Positions 35,007-46,531 of a DNA stretch of 64,000 bases are shown piece after piece. The translations under genes were made by a program, and so were the position numbers. The notes below the pieces were generated by a model, which saw only the letters and a list, made by a program, of their open reading frames with translations, did no database searches and was not told where the DNA came from. How positions within the stretch are numbered: position 1 is the first letter of the stretch; every line of letters starts with the position of its first letter. Source of the stretch: Imbricaverruca yamaguchii (lineage: Eukaryota; Arthropoda; Thecostraca; Neoverrucidae); the NCBI GenBank assembly GCA_034440575.1, contig JAOTOL010001204.1, positions 237,001 to 301,000 of the forward strand, read 5' to 3'.

Positions 35007-35360
35007 ATGAAGCTGACGATCGCTGTCCTGCTGGCGTGCGTTGCAATCGTCCTGGCCACCGGAAAGGGTGGCCACGGAGGCGGCTTCGGCTTCGGCGGCG
35101 GTGGCGGCTTCGGCTACGGTGGCGGCGGTGGCGGCTTCGGCTACGGTGGCGGCTTCGGCGGGGGCTTCGGTGGAGGTTTCTCCCGAGGCCTCGGCTTCGG
35201 GCGGCCGTACTACCAGAGCTACGGATATCCGCACTACCACGGCCACACGCACTATCTCAGGCAGCAGCCCTATAACTACTACCAGCAACCATACTATTAC
35301 CAGCAACCATACTACCAGCAGCAGCCATACTATTACCAGCAACAGTACAACAGCTACTAG
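35007..35360 (+). CDS. Secreted Gly-rich / Tyr-Gln-rich peptide, gene 2
   Basis: 117 aa, paralogue of the gene at 30846. The first 32 residues are identical, including the 19-residue signal peptide. The Gly-rich block is longer (about residues 20-64, with GFGYGGG and FGGGFGGG repeats). The Tyr/Gln-rich tail (HYLRQQPYNYYQQPYYYQQ) is shorter. The change is mainly in repeat number, which fits slippage between Gly and Tyr/Gln codon repeats after duplication. Start chosen as for gene 1 (ACCATG after the short 5' leader). Likely the same secretion route and role; exact function unknown. Confidence 0.88.
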   Translation: MKLTIAVLLACVAIVLATGKGGHGGGFGFGGGGGFGYGGGGGGFGYGGGFGGGFGGGFSRGLGFGRPYYQSYGYPHYHGHTHYLRQQPYNYYQQPYYYQQPYYQQQPYYYQQQYNSY

Positions 35361-35418
35361 TTCCACCACAGCCTTTGGATCGCCTAGTCACACCGCCTTC
35401 AGCTGCCACGTACAAAGG

Positions 35419-35587
35419 GTAAGAGAACTCGGAACAAACTTCAAATCACGGCTTCAAATAGCTCATTTGGTGCAATGAAACACGGCTTAGGGACGAATTT
35501 AGCACGTGTGCTCGAGTTACAGTCTCAATCAGAACGCATGACCATCAGGTCGGGTCCTGTGGAGAGGTCATGCGGCTTGTGGCTAAT

Positions 35588-35666
<79 letters not shown>

Positions 35667-36061
35667 CGTAGGTATGCATATGTATATGCCTACCTATGAT
35701 GCAAGTGTGGCCTAGACATGATTGTCTGCTGATTTCTGCCGTGATAGACGCTTGCAGGCATGCTTATAAACAATGATGAATGATTGTTAAATATAACGGA
35801 CTGGCTCTCATTGTGGAGTAAAAAGATTCCGCATGTCTTTCCGCACGTGTACGGCCTCACAAAGGTGCGTTCATTGCATAATATTAAAAGATACACTGGT
35901 GTAAACAAAAGATACATCTATGCTTTGATTTCTATGCTTGCTAAATTGATTCCTATACTTGCTTACTCACATCAGATAAAATCACATGGGTGCTGGCACG
36001 ATGGGCAGATTGTAGGATTCTTGGAAATGCCTGGAAATAGCATTTGTCTTCTTTTCCACAG
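35419..36061 (+). other. Predicted 3'-UTR intron of gene 2
   Basis: Donor AAAGG|GTAAGAG at 35419, acceptor CTTCTTTTCCACAG ending at 36061. About 643 bp, with a (TA)n tract at 35591-35664. Confidence 0.6.
35591..35664. repeat. (TA)n microsatellite
   Basis: About 74 bp of nearly pure TA. Confidence 0.97.
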
Positions 36062-36330
36062 GTGTTCCACAATCTGAGAAGAGGATTTGAACACTAGAGG
36101 GGCGATACTCCGATCTGCAAGCACCACAATCCCAGAGGAGAGAGTGGAACAGAGCGTGTCGAGGCATGTCAGTATGAAACACTGATTATAGTGCACGAGT
36201 CATCCCGTTGGACACAGTCGATATGAACCACAATGAAATCAACCTGCAATGCTGATTTCACCCGCAATTTTCACCCTATCCAAGCATACAGCCCTAACCA
36301 GGTATTCTTGAAATAAACGTTGCGACATAT
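36062..36330 (+). other. Predicted 3' exon and poly(A) signal of gene 2
   Basis: Begins GTGTTCCACAATC, conserved with gene 1. AATAAA at 36312-36317 is in the same context as in gene 1. Confidence 0.5.
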
Positions 36331-37218
36331 ATACGAAGCAGGTTTTTAAAGGCATCATGGCATCCGCCAATCATAGGGTTCGGTGGGCAGTTCTTAGGAA
36401 CACCCATTGCATTCATTCGAGTAGGATTATTGGTCAGCGATTGCGGCGTAAGCTCATACACATGCAGTATAATATACAATATACAGAAACACTAAAAGCA
36501 TGTGCATACTAGCCCACGCCGGACTAGTTGTGAAGGGAAGCTCTCACCAGCTACGTTTATAGCTCACCATCCACCGTCTCGAACAGCATTAGTGCTTTGC
36601 CAGTTATTTGTATGTTGTGCGACTTTGCGTATGGTGAATGGGCAGCGAATGCTAGTTAACCTCGTAGCCAGTGATTTTATGTGAAAATTACGAATAAATT
36701 TCCACAGAAAATCATCCAAAAATACATATTCTCAGGGCATAGTTTTAGTTTTAGCTATCGTCAAGTTACGTCGTTAGTGTGGCTACCCCAAAAAAAGTAC
36801 GTGCATCGACTGAACAGATGAACTTATTGCTCTCGTGCATTGCAACTGACGGTACATCGCTGCGATACCCGGGATGCACAATTTCCAGGTCATGCCAGGC
36901 AATTATACAGCATGGCATCTTGAAAATTCCCGTGGCGATCTCCGTAAATAATACGCAGATTATTAACGGAAAATGTCCTCTATGATGTCATATTTAGTAT
37001 TTTCAAAGAACGAAATTCCATATAAGCACTGTCAGTTCGATGTTTCGGCCTTTGCCTATGATCACGAACTTTCATCAACAAACACAATTCACATTTTTGC
37101 GAGTATGACCAATGGGCGGCATATGACAAAACAACGACATCACTTCTCACACAGCTCCTGAAGTAGCGCACTCGGAATTTGTCATTCTCTCGCATACATT
37201 GCTAACCCTCAGTGTGTA

Positions 37219-37491
37219 TTTTTTTTTTTTTTATAAATAAATTTGATCCGAGTTGTTGCTTGGGCGGCTTGAGGAGCCAGGGTTCTATTGCTAAGCAGAG
37301 CTTGTTGCGTGAACCCTGGCCCCACCACCCGATCCATGAGCTCCAGTTCAACGGCAGAATTTAGACCGAAAGTTTAACGTGCCGCCAATGCACCGACACG
37401 GCCGCCCGGTAGCTCGTCCCCGGCCTTATCGGGCCAGCTGCCAACTGACACTCCAGGCCGGGGGCTAAATGCGAGCGCGCGAAGCGACTCA
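37219..37491 (-). mobile_element. tRNA-derived SINE, 5'-truncated
   Basis: Same body as the SINE at 19121 (minus strand). It has a poly(T) on the plus strand (37219-37232) as its 3' tail. The copy stops at GAGTCGC near 37491, so the tRNA head is missing. Confidence 0.9.
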
Positions 37492-37641
37492 GTCTCAGTC
37501 ATGTATTTGGGTACTTCCACGTGGTGGCTGTTCTGCACCCAGACATTGTTGCGTGAGCACATCCGGTGGAGAACATTGCATCAGAAACATTTCGAACATA
37601 CAGCGCACAAAGACCTCTATAGTAAGACTAGCGACTCTGCG

Positions 37642-38390
37642 CTAAAGCACCTTTGAATGCAGAGCGACTCGGTGCTTGCCTGGTGACTGGTGGTAGCCTA
37701 TTCCAAGCGACCGCGGCGCGGTATGAAAAACCTCGCTGGGTCTGCGTGAGTCGACATCTTGTGAGATGAAGCTCACCGACTGACCCAGCTCTGGTCTCCC
37801 TCTGCGATACTTGTGACCGCCAGGTAAACATTCTTCGTACAGCTTCCGGGCATTGCCATGGTTGCATACCATGCACATGGTTCTGTATACCTGGATGCAA
37901 TCGTGCTCCCGAACCATCTCTGCAAGCGTTAGCCATCCTAATGACACGAGTGCAGGGGACACGTGCTCGTTGCGGCGCACTCCGGTGACTAGTCGCGCGG
38001 CAAAGTTGATGCACTTTTGCACGCGATGCAGACGGCACTGAGCGGCTCCACCCCAGAGAGATAGACAATAAAGTATGTGAGGAAAAACGTGGAGCTGGAC
38101 TAAGAGCTTGAGGACATCCGTGGTGAAATGATGGCGAAATTTGTATAGGGATGCTATGATGGCATTGCATTTGCGCACAACCATGGATATGTGAGAATCC
38201 CAACTAAGTTGCTGGTCGAGGAGAACACCTGAGACTTTAACGGTGGGACGTGGAGCTATCGTGGAATCTGAGAGAGTGATCTGGAAGTTCACTGTCTTTT
38301 TAATGACGCCTTGGTGCCAAAGAGGGTGAATTGAGTTTTGTCCTGGTTCATCCTTAGACTGTTGTACTGAAACCAATTTTGTAGACTAGA
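37642..38390 (-). pseudogene. LINE RT thumb and C-terminal region
   Basis: The sense continuation of the RT after the reversed segment: SLRMNQDKTQFTLFG, VLLDQQLSWDSHI, LYCLSLWGGAAQC, HRVQKCINFAARLV. The downstream frame includes AVAWNRLPPVTRQAPSRSAF, which corresponds to the C-terminal WN.LP motif. Frames change at least once between the two blocks. Confidence 0.8.
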
Positions 38391-38966
38391 TCCATATCTA
38401 GTCTACAAAATTGGTTTCAGTCCAACAGTCTAAGGATGAACCAGGACAAAACTCAATTCACCCTCTTTGGCACCAAGGCGTCATTAAAAAAGGCAGTGAA
38501 CTTCCAGATCACTCTCTCAGATTCGACGATAACTCTACGTCCCACCGTTAAAGTGTTAGGTGTTCTCCTCGACCAGCAACTTAACTGGGATTGTCACATA
38601 TCCATGGTTGTGCGCAAATGCAACGCCGTCATAGCATCCCTATACAAATTTCGCCATCATTTCACCACGGATGTCCTCAAGCTCTTAGTCCAGCTCCACG
38701 TTTTTCCTCACATACTTTATTGTCTATCTCTCTGGGGTGGAGCCGCTCAGTGCCGTCTGCATCGCGTGCAAAAGTGCATCAACTTTGCCGCGCGACTAGT
38801 CACCAGAGTGCGCCGCAACGAGCACGTGTCCCCTGCACTCGTGTCATTAGGATGGCTAACGCTTGCAGAGATGGTTCGGGAGCACGATTGCATCCAGGTA
38901 TACAGAACCATGTGCATGGTATGCAACCATGGCAATGCCCGGAAGCTGTACGAAGAATGTTTACCT
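37822..38966. repeat. Large inverted repeat: two 570-bp arms, 6-bp spacer
   Basis: Left arm 37822-38390, right arm 38397-38966, spacer TCCATA at 38391-38396. Arms are about 97% identical by eye. The right arm reads as RT thumb on the plus strand (MNQDKTQFTLFGTKAS at 38436 onward), the left arm as the same protein on the minus strand. The outer edge of the right arm joins the RT palm at AGGTA, a sequence also present where the palm originally met the thumb. Confidence 0.95.
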
Positions 38967-41339
38967 CGACGCGTGCCTTGAGGCTGGATAAGTCGGTGAC
39001 GTTGGGTAGAGAATGATCTAGGAGCTGGGTATCGTCGGCATAGGATATTAGGCGGCCATGAGGGAGGAAAGAGGAAAGGTCGTTGATGAAGATGAGAAAG
39101 AGGATTGGCCCGATGATGGAGCCTTGTGCCACGCCATGAGTCAGATGAAGGATGGAGGAGCCTCCGTTCACCGTCTGCTTCCGGTCGCTGAGGTAACTGC
39201 GGAACCATTCAATCGACTGCACGCCATACCATCCGAGCTTGGTCAGGAGGACACTATGATCGACGCTGTCGAAGGCTTTGCTGAGGTCTATCGTTGTTAG
39301 CGACGCGACGTGGCCCTTGTCTACCATCTGTTGCATCCATTCGACGGCATCAAGCATGGCGTCCTCCGTACAGTGGTTCGGTCGGTAGGCGTATTGTAAA
39401 GGCGAGAGTGCATGATTGTCATGCAGGTACGACACCAATTGCATGGAGACGACCTTTTCCGTGATTTTGGAGAGTACAGACATAATTGAGATTGGTTTAA
39501 AAATTGCTAAGATCAGAGCGATCGCCTGACTTCAAGATTGGTGTGACACGGGCGATTTTCCATGCGGTGGGGAAGGTCTGCGTGGTAATAGAACAGTTAA
39601 TGAGATGGAGCAGATGTGGGCCGATGACAGCGAAGCACTTTTTTATTGCGTGGAGAGGGACTCCGTCGACTCCGACTGCTCTGGATGAACTCATTCGCCC
39701 TATCGCATTTGAGAGCTCAGGTAGAGTGGCAGGGTGCAGCGTCAGCGCCGACGCGCACACTCTGGGCGGTCGGGGACCATGCTTGGGGCTACCGTCGCGC
39801 ACCACCTCCGCCGCTATACGTGCGCCAACCTCTGCGAAGTGCAAATTGAACTCGTCTGCACGGGCTAACACATCTTCAACACTGTCGGTGGGTTCCTCTG
39901 TCGGTCGGAATGCAAACTCTTTCAAACGGCGCCAAAACTCCCGTCGGTTAGTCAGCAGGCCACCGCACAGGAACTCGCGCCGGACTTGGATAAGTTTGCT
40001 TTTCAGGCAGTTTCGGCTCTGTTGATAAGTTTTGCGTGCTTCCGGTGTTATGGATGTCTCCCACTCTCTTCTCGCTGCGTCGCGCTCCTCCATGGCTGAC
40101 GTGAGCTCGGCATTATCTCGGAGCCACGGACAGTGCGGATGACGCCGTGTCACGGTGATGAGCGGGCAGTGCTCATCTATGGCCGCGTTCCAAACCATCA
40201 TGAGGGCCGCCAGCTTCCTATCAACGTCGGTAGCCTCGTAGAGTGGCCCCCAATCAGTGGTCAATAGGCTCAGACAGAGAGCATTCCAGTCCACGCGTCT
40301 CCACGGCCTGGTGGTGACGGGGGCGGAGCGCGTTGGGCGCTGTGTGCGGATCTGAGCGTTGATGATAATTGGCTGGTGATCTGCTATTGGATCCGGGAGT
40401 ACAATTGCGGGTGTGGAGAGGTCTGTGATGTTGGTTATGATGAGGTCCAGTAGCGAGGGTGTAGGGAGGAGGTGAGTTGGCTGCATCACCAGCTGTTTGA
40501 GGCTCAGGTCGTTCAAGACGTTTTTCAAGCTGCGGGCGTTGGAGTTGTCCGCGTCCATATTGATATTTAGGTCCCCCAGTGCCACAACTGGCTTGTTTGT
40601 GGAGACCGCCGCCTGGAGCTGCTGCTCTATGAGCCCCAACCCTCTGGTGACGGATGCGCTGGGTGGCTGGTAGATGGCGCCGACGATCGCAGTTCGCCGG
40701 CCGGCTCCCGTCACTGAGAGCCAGAGCGACTCGACTGCGGAGTCGGCGCCGCCAATGTCCAGTCTCGTGACTCGGAAGTGTTCGCGGGTTAGTATGGCGA
40801 CTCCTCCGCCTCGCAATGCGGCGCGGGGATCCCGACGGCGCTATGCGGTCACATCTGGTGATTCGGTAACCAGGAATGACCAACACTCTGCCGGTGATTT
40901 CTGTCCGTAGCCAGGTCTCGGAGACGCATAATATGTCCAGTTGGTGCCTGTCCAATAGCAGGTTCACCTCGTCCAGTCTTGGTGCTAATGACCTGGCGTT
41001 AATATGTCCAAACTTGTAGTATTTCCCGGTGCCGCTTGATGGTTGTCTTTGTGGGCGAGCCGGGGGGCACTCTACACGTCGGGGGACTTCCCCAGTGCCA
41101 GGAGTGGTCTGAAGAGCAGCACTCCTTTGAGCTGATGTTATTGCTCGTTGCATTGCTCTCATTCTCACCTGTTGTCCACTCCGGCATCCTCGCCTCCTCA
41201 GCCGTCGTCGGCGTCCAACCGGGACCGATTCGGCGGGGCGGACCAGGTCAGGGGACGGCTCAACGCTGTTTACTTTAGCGCCGGCCGCGGCCGGGCTCGG
41301 CTGACCAGGGTCGGAGCGGACCTTCGGACGCGCAGACAT
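38967..41339 (-). pseudogene. LINE endonuclease and RT palm
   Basis: Endonuclease: FGHINARSLAPRLDEV (Asn), LCVSETWL (Glu), VVALGDLNINMD (Asp-Leu-Asn), and IADHQPI in place of SDH. RT follows: SSRAVGVDGVPLHAI, VTPILKSGDRSDLSNF, ISVLSKITEKVV, TIDLSKAFDSVDH, GVAQGSIIGPILFLIFINDL and SYADDTQLL. All RT catalytic Asp residues are present. Two one-base frameshifts are visible, near 40838 (endonuclease) and near 39505 (before ISVLSK). The N-terminal Pro/Arg-rich part from 41339 may be linker or ORF1 remnant. Translation then runs into the reversed segment at 38966 and loses meaning. Confidence 0.85.
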
Positions 41340-41756
41340 CTGCGACGGCTGTCCTAGGGGGCGGGGTAGACGGGGGTGGAGGGGTGCGAAGTGATTGATG
41401 ATGGTGTTCTTGCGCCTCTGCGGCTGATGGCTGTTCGGCGGCTGGTAGGCATGGCGATAGTTCTACGTGTTTTGCTGATTTATTGGCTGCTTGGACTGAT
41501 GAAGAAATTTCGATGACGGGACCTTGAACTTGGTTTAATTCTGAGTCTTGTCCAAAGCTTCCGAGGGGTGCTCTCAGGGAGTGTGGCTCGCCCTCACACA
41601 ATTCAGGCGTTCGTGACCGTTGAAATGTCCGAACTTAATAACGCGATTTTCAGCTGATTGAAACACTCACAGTTTTCGGCGGTTTCACATATTCACTATC
41701 AGATGCTGCGATTTTCATGTGCACACTGTACCACTGTGATGCTGCCTTGTTCTGAA

Positions 41757-41901
41757 ATAAATATACGAAACGGTAAGGAGCGGCCGGGGGTCGCTGTCAA
41801 GCGCCGCAACCCGTCCCCTACCCCGACTCGAACCCTGTGTTGCCAATACAGGGGAGGCCGGTGCAGGCCAGCGCTCTAAACAACTGAGCTACCAGGTCGG
41901 C
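41757..41901 (-). mobile_element. tRNA-headed SINE with a different, short body
   Basis: The minus-strand head matches the other SINEs (GGTAGCTCAGTTGTTTAGAG; CACAGGGTTCGAGTCG). After the B-box the body differs (GGGGTAGGGGACGGG, GCGACCCCCGGCCG) and ends in ATATTTATTTC at about 41757. Total about 145 bp, so a second subfamily. Confidence 0.75.
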
Positions 41902-41954
41902 AAAAGTGTATGCACAGATATCTATAGGAAATGAACACACATTTTTGTCGTCCT

Positions 41955-42001
41955 ACTTGAGGAGCTGTGTGAGAAGTCACTTCTCACACAGCTCCTCAAG
42001 T
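41955..42001. repeat. Perfect palindrome, 23-bp arms, 1-base centre
   Basis: Arms 41955-41977 (starting ACTTGAGGAGCTGTGTGAGA) and 41979-42001, with C at 41978. Part of the arm also occurs singly at 37140-37162. The sequence to its right (42080-42130) matches the reverse complement of 37040-37080, so it lies at the edge of a diverged inverted copy of that region. Confidence 0.9.
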
Positions 42002-42420
42002 AATGCATGCATGGCATCTGACCAAATTGCAAGAATATACGGTGTGCTAATGCAGTAAAATGAAACTGTCCTTTGTGTTAGTGCATGCAAGTTCATGATC
42101 ATTAGCAAGGGCCGAAACATCGAACATATATTTTTGGTAGTGTTCATATAAGATTTTATTGTATTAAAGGAGGGCCGAAAGTTTCATGTTGACAATTCAA
42201 TGATGACATAGAAGATCAAACAAAGCCTTTCTCGAAGTTCTTAATCATCTGTAGTATTTTAAGGCAACTGATAATTGGTTAACGTAACGGCGACTCACGC
42301 AGGGTCAATTTGGACCATTGGCCTCAGAAAACCTCGAATGACATATTCTGGGTTAGCGAGCATTCTGAGGCTGCTATAACAGCTCATTTGACAACAGATG
42401 GTTGGGGAAGAAGCTGATAA
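42002..42420. other. Diverged copy of sequence near 37.0-37.15 kb, otherwise unassigned
   Basis: GTTCATGATCATTAGCAAGG followed by GCCGAAACATCGAAC at about 42090-42125 matches the minus strand of 37040-37080. No ORF. Confidence 0.5.
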
Positions 42421-42424
42421 TTAA

Positions 42425-42700
42425 TCTGTTGTTCGGTGCAGTCACGTTGCCCGGTTATCTCGTTGCCTGGAACAATGTTGTTGCCCGGTTGCAACGTTTC
42501 CCTTTAGTGTCCCGTTGCCCAGTACAGTCTCGTTGCCCAGTGCAGTCCCGTTGCCCAGTACAGTCCCGTTGCCCAGTACGGTCTTGTCCGGTCGTCTCGT
42601 TGCCGGTACAGTGTTGTTGCCCGGTTGTCCCGCGGTCCGGTACAGCCCCGCTCTTCGGCACAGTCCAATTGATCGGTACAGTTCCGTTGCCCGGCAAAGC
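42425..42700. repeat. 18-bp minisatellite (locus 2)
   Basis: About 15 units of CAGTCCCGTTGCCCAGTA, the same family as 33195-33905. The most regular part is 42520-42580. Confidence 0.9.
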
Positions 42701-42954
42701 CACGCTCATCATTATGATCCCGTTGAGCCCACTGAACCGGGTCTCTACGACGGCGCACCCTGTGCGTGAGGTACCAGGTGCGCTTTGTTCCGCACGCACA
42801 GGGCGCACAAGGCGCACCTTGTGCCTCCTAGTTCCTAGCTAGTTTCTCCGCACTGAGCCAACCCAGTCTCCTCAGCAGACCACAAACGTGGTCAAACTTT
42901 TTGCGACCAAATATTATTGCTTTTTCTGAGTAGTTCATAATTGTTTAAATTATT

Positions 42955-43270
42955 AAAAGATAAGTTCCTTTTGGTTCCCCTTCCGTACACAGAAGTACAA
43001 TTTTGGCAACTGCTGGGGCGATGGAAATAAGACGCAAGTTGGAAGGGTTAGAGAGATAACCAGATTTGAATGTGGGATGAACGAGAGTGCTTCCAAATAT
43101 CAGGAAGATCGGCTTGGGCAATGTTGGAATTAACCAAATGCAGGAGCACCGCACCTATCGAGTCAAAGCACACCCTGAACATGTGGATGCTGATGCCGTC
43201 CTCGCCGCAGGCTGACGAGCCGTTCATCCAGAAAATGACAGCTCGCAGCTCAGATAGGGACAAACATAGT
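42955..43270 (-). pseudogene. LINE RT N-terminal fragment 1
   Basis: Minus-strand reading LSELRAVIFWMNGSSACGED, then LLHLVNSNIAQADLPDIWKH, then in a shifted frame SGYLSNPSNLRLISIAPAVA. It aligns with the LINE at 38.97-41.3 kb (LPELSNAIGRMSSSRAVGVD, LLHLINCSITTQTFPTAWKI, SGDRSDLSNF). Only this part survives. Confidence 0.7.
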
Positions 43271-43568
43271 ACAGGATCTGCAAGAAGACCAGAGCATTGA
43301 CCGGCAAGGTGTTGACAGCAGGTGGAAGGGGCCCCTCAGATGCGATGGACCACCCAGAACTCCAAAACAACGTGGAGTCACTTCTGAGACGTGCGAGTTC
43401 CAGCTGAACGAGCGATCGAAAATAAGTGCGATTTTATTTTGCATTCAGAAGTCGTGAGTAGATCGTGATCGCGAAATTTCGCCGTCACATGCAGGAAGGT
43501 ACGCACATTTTGCGGGCTGCCCAGGAGCATCGGCTAAGTCGTAGCAGAGTTAATTTTAGCCCATGTGT

Positions 43569-43778
43569 TCAAAGCCAGATGTGGAGGGAGGCCAAAGCTG
43601 CTTCCATGTGAGAGAACATGTGGATGCTGATGCTGCTGATGCCGTCCTCGCCGCAGGCTGATGAGCCGTTCATCCCGAAAATGACGGATCGCAGCTCAGA
43701 TAGCGACAACGGCACCAAGGTGGCCGCAGCGGCGCCGACACGCGACACACGCAGTATCCAATCCAATGTCGTATCCAT
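43569..43778 (-). pseudogene. LINE RT N-terminal fragment 2, duplicate of fragment 1
   Basis: Repeats LSELRSVIFGMNGSSACGED and SISIHMF. At DNA level 43615-43720 matches 43176-43262 closely, with a few extra GCTGAT units. A local tandem duplication of an already truncated LINE is likely. Confidence 0.7.
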
Positions 43779-43889
43779 TATAATGCCGTACCTGAATCAT
43801 GCGACACTGGTTAGCATATACACAGCCGAGGAGGGGTCATCGAGTTGTGCCTTCTGGGTTCATGGATGTGGATATACTCAAATATGCCA

Positions 43890-44645
43890 CCTGAAAGGGG
43901 CAAATTTGTGCTCTCAGGTAGTTTTTGAATTATTGGCGTTTCCTTTTGCAATGCAATGTGTATGAAAGTTGCTAACATGATGTGGCCACTGATTTCTTCT
44001 GCAGATGCTTACTTTTCAACTGGCAGGCAAAATAATACAAACAAATTTGCTTGGTCATGGTAGTACAGCATAAAAAGAATGTTAAAGAAGAAAAAAAACG
44101 AACATAAGCTAACCTAGCCTAACTTCCCATATAAGGAAACATTTTTTGTTCAATAGAAAATCCACCAGAACATATTTATCAATTTTTTTAAACTTCGGGA
44201 AACCTAACTGGCCCTAAATAAACCTTGTCTAAATACCAACCTAAAAATATAAAATTCATAATCTAAATTTTTAACCTAACCTAAAACCTAACCTAAAAAC
44301 CTTGCCTAATTTCAAAGCTTAAATTTGGATTAGGTTGCATTAGTTAATGCCAGATTCCTGTGGCCGTTGAAGAACAGTAGCCATCATATCCACTTTTACT
44401 GCCCTATTGGCAGCAAAAAGCAAATAATGTCATTGGCAGACGGGTAAATTTGTGCTTTAATTGTTTTATGAATTCCTGGAATCCATTTTTCCAAAGCAGT
44501 TGTTATGAATGTAACTAAGAAGATGGGAGCACTAGTTTTCTGTGGAAATGCTTACTTTTCAATTTATGCGCAAAATAACACAAAAATTGACTTTGAGTTA
44601 TGTAGAATAGCATAACATAGCATAACATTTCCCGGTAATTCCCAC
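43890..44645. repeat. Dispersed AT-rich repeat, two copies
   Basis: Copies at about 43890-44150 and 44440-44640 share AATGCTTACTTTTCAA, CAAAATAA and CATAACATAGCATAAC-like blocks. A third copy is at 47750-48050. Between them lie several CCTAACCTAA motifs. Confidence 0.6.
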
Positions 44646-45940
44646 TTTAAGCATGGAGCCCTGTGGATTGTACTTCCCCTCCCCCCAATGCATTTTGGCC
44701 CGCCCATTTCCTCCATGCATTATGCCCCAACGACTTTCAGAAGTCAACACCTTTGCTAGGCGGATATTGATTATTTAAAAAAATGTAACGCTACATCGTA
44801 AGGCTAACTCACAGCTTAGCGCGCATCCCAACGTTATACAGAAGCACGGACATAGTGCACATGTTGTGTATTTAATAACATGCTCAAATACAGCCTATTA
44901 TTTATAGGAAATAAACAAACTTGATACTACCAAGAACCATTGAAAGTAAGCATTTAGTATACGGCAATCGAAATTGTGTACCTGATTCAATATTCAGGAT
45001 AAAAAGACAGCTGGCGAGAGTTTGGCTATGTGGGCGAAGCGGGACACCTCCAGCAGGTAGGCATATCGATCTATGAAAACCCGAATGTATTTATCTATGT
45101 GTGTGTGTGAGAGGGTAGGATGTAGCCACTTCGGAAAAGGTGAGTGACTTAGGTAATTACTGACAGCTGATATCAGTGTCGCCCCTTCAGTCAAGTTCCC
45201 TCATGGCAATTCCTGGATCCCTGGTCATCAGAGAATGTCATGGGTGGTGAAGGTGCCAATTCAGGGGTACAATCGGATATTTTGTAATGGTGGTGAAGGT
45301 GCTGAATCAGGGAACCTAACCGGAAATTGCCTTGAGCATGGGATGGGGCAGGGGCAAATACCGGGGAAGGTGTGGGAGACTGGGGGAAGGTGCCTTCCTA
45401 TGGAAAGGTGGCGCCCCTCTGACCGGGAAGTTGATTCCTCCAGGTATGCTTGAGCACACCTTCCCGCCCCTACCCCCCACTCTTCAGCCAAAGGCTGAGA
45501 GGTAAAATTTCTCCACGCCACATGACAATTCCTGAATGCGCCGCTGTGTGAGAGGAAGGTTGGATGAGAAGTGGTGTCTGCCTTCTTTGTTCGGAAAAGT
45601 GTCATGCACACTTTCAATTACAATTACAATATGAGGTGAGGCGCATCCGACGATCCTGGTTCTGAATATTCTTCTTTAATCTTCTGAACAAACTTTTCGA
45701 ACGAAAGAAAAACCGATTTTTGCGAAGAAAGAATAGGCTCTTTTCTAAATAAATTCAACGAAATCTGGAGACTTTAAACTTTGCGGGTGTAGTCTGGATC
45801 CCAATCGCAAAATCCGCTCTTCTCTTGGAACAAGCCCTGGTGTCACTTTACAAAGTTGGCTGGCGATGATGAACATGACCTTTTTGACGGTTAATACTGC
45901 CCCGAAAACAATTTTTGTTTCATGTGCGTCAATATTATGT
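44646..45940. other. Unassigned sequence
   Basis: 45230-45320 has a weak repeat (GGTGGTGAAGGTGC, twice). No recognisable gene; ORFs are short and of irregular composition. Confidence 0.4.
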
Positions 45941-46091
<151 letters not shown>

Positions 46092-46531
46092 CATATGTGA
46101 TATAACCGTATGGTTCAACGTTTAAACTTGAGACATATTGGGCGAACCAATTCGGTCACTGAGGCGGCCATAGCATATACAAAACACGTCCGGCTGTTTT
46201 TAATATTTCATATTTTGATGGGCATGCCAAGTTGAGCTACTATCTTGAATGGACAAGGCAGTCAGCTAAGCTTCCTTTACCCGGATTCTCCTCAGATAGA
46301 TATTACCCCGAAGGCGATGCTGCCCTGGCTTCCCCTATTCTTTACCGACCCCAGGTCACGACCTGGCATCACCTCCAATAACAGCAGGTGATCATCACTG
46401 GTGTAGGCTTCTGGAAGTCATTGGGAGGGCACGACGCATAAAGGAAATGGGCAGGCCGAAATGCGTCGGGGTTCATAACACGTCGCATGCTAAAAGTTGA
46501 AGTTATTGGAATGGCAAAGCAGATGCTTTGC

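Larger units (their letters stand above)
34650..37020 (+). repeat. Duplicated genomic unit B carrying gene 2
   Basis: Paralogous to 30490-33000 (see that entry). Gene starts are 4161 bp apart. Confidence 0.75.
37560..41640 (-). mobile_element. APE-type LINE (CR1/L2-like) with an internal inverted duplication
   Basis: The minus-strand element runs from endonuclease (41.2 kb) through RT to a 3' end near 37.6 kb. No RNase H follows RT. It is interrupted by a 570-bp reversed copy of its own RT thumb (separate entry). Ends are approximate because no target-site duplication was found. Confidence 0.85.

Noticed and set aside
40254..40830. C-terminal part of the 361-aa minus-strand ORF
   Set aside because: Past the frameshift near 40838 it is an out-of-frame reading over the LINE endonuclease.
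44270..44330. Interstitial arthropod telomere repeat (CCTAA)n
   Set aside because: Only two or three perfect CCTAA units occur at a time, mixed with CCTAAAA; similar short runs are part of a dispersed repeat.
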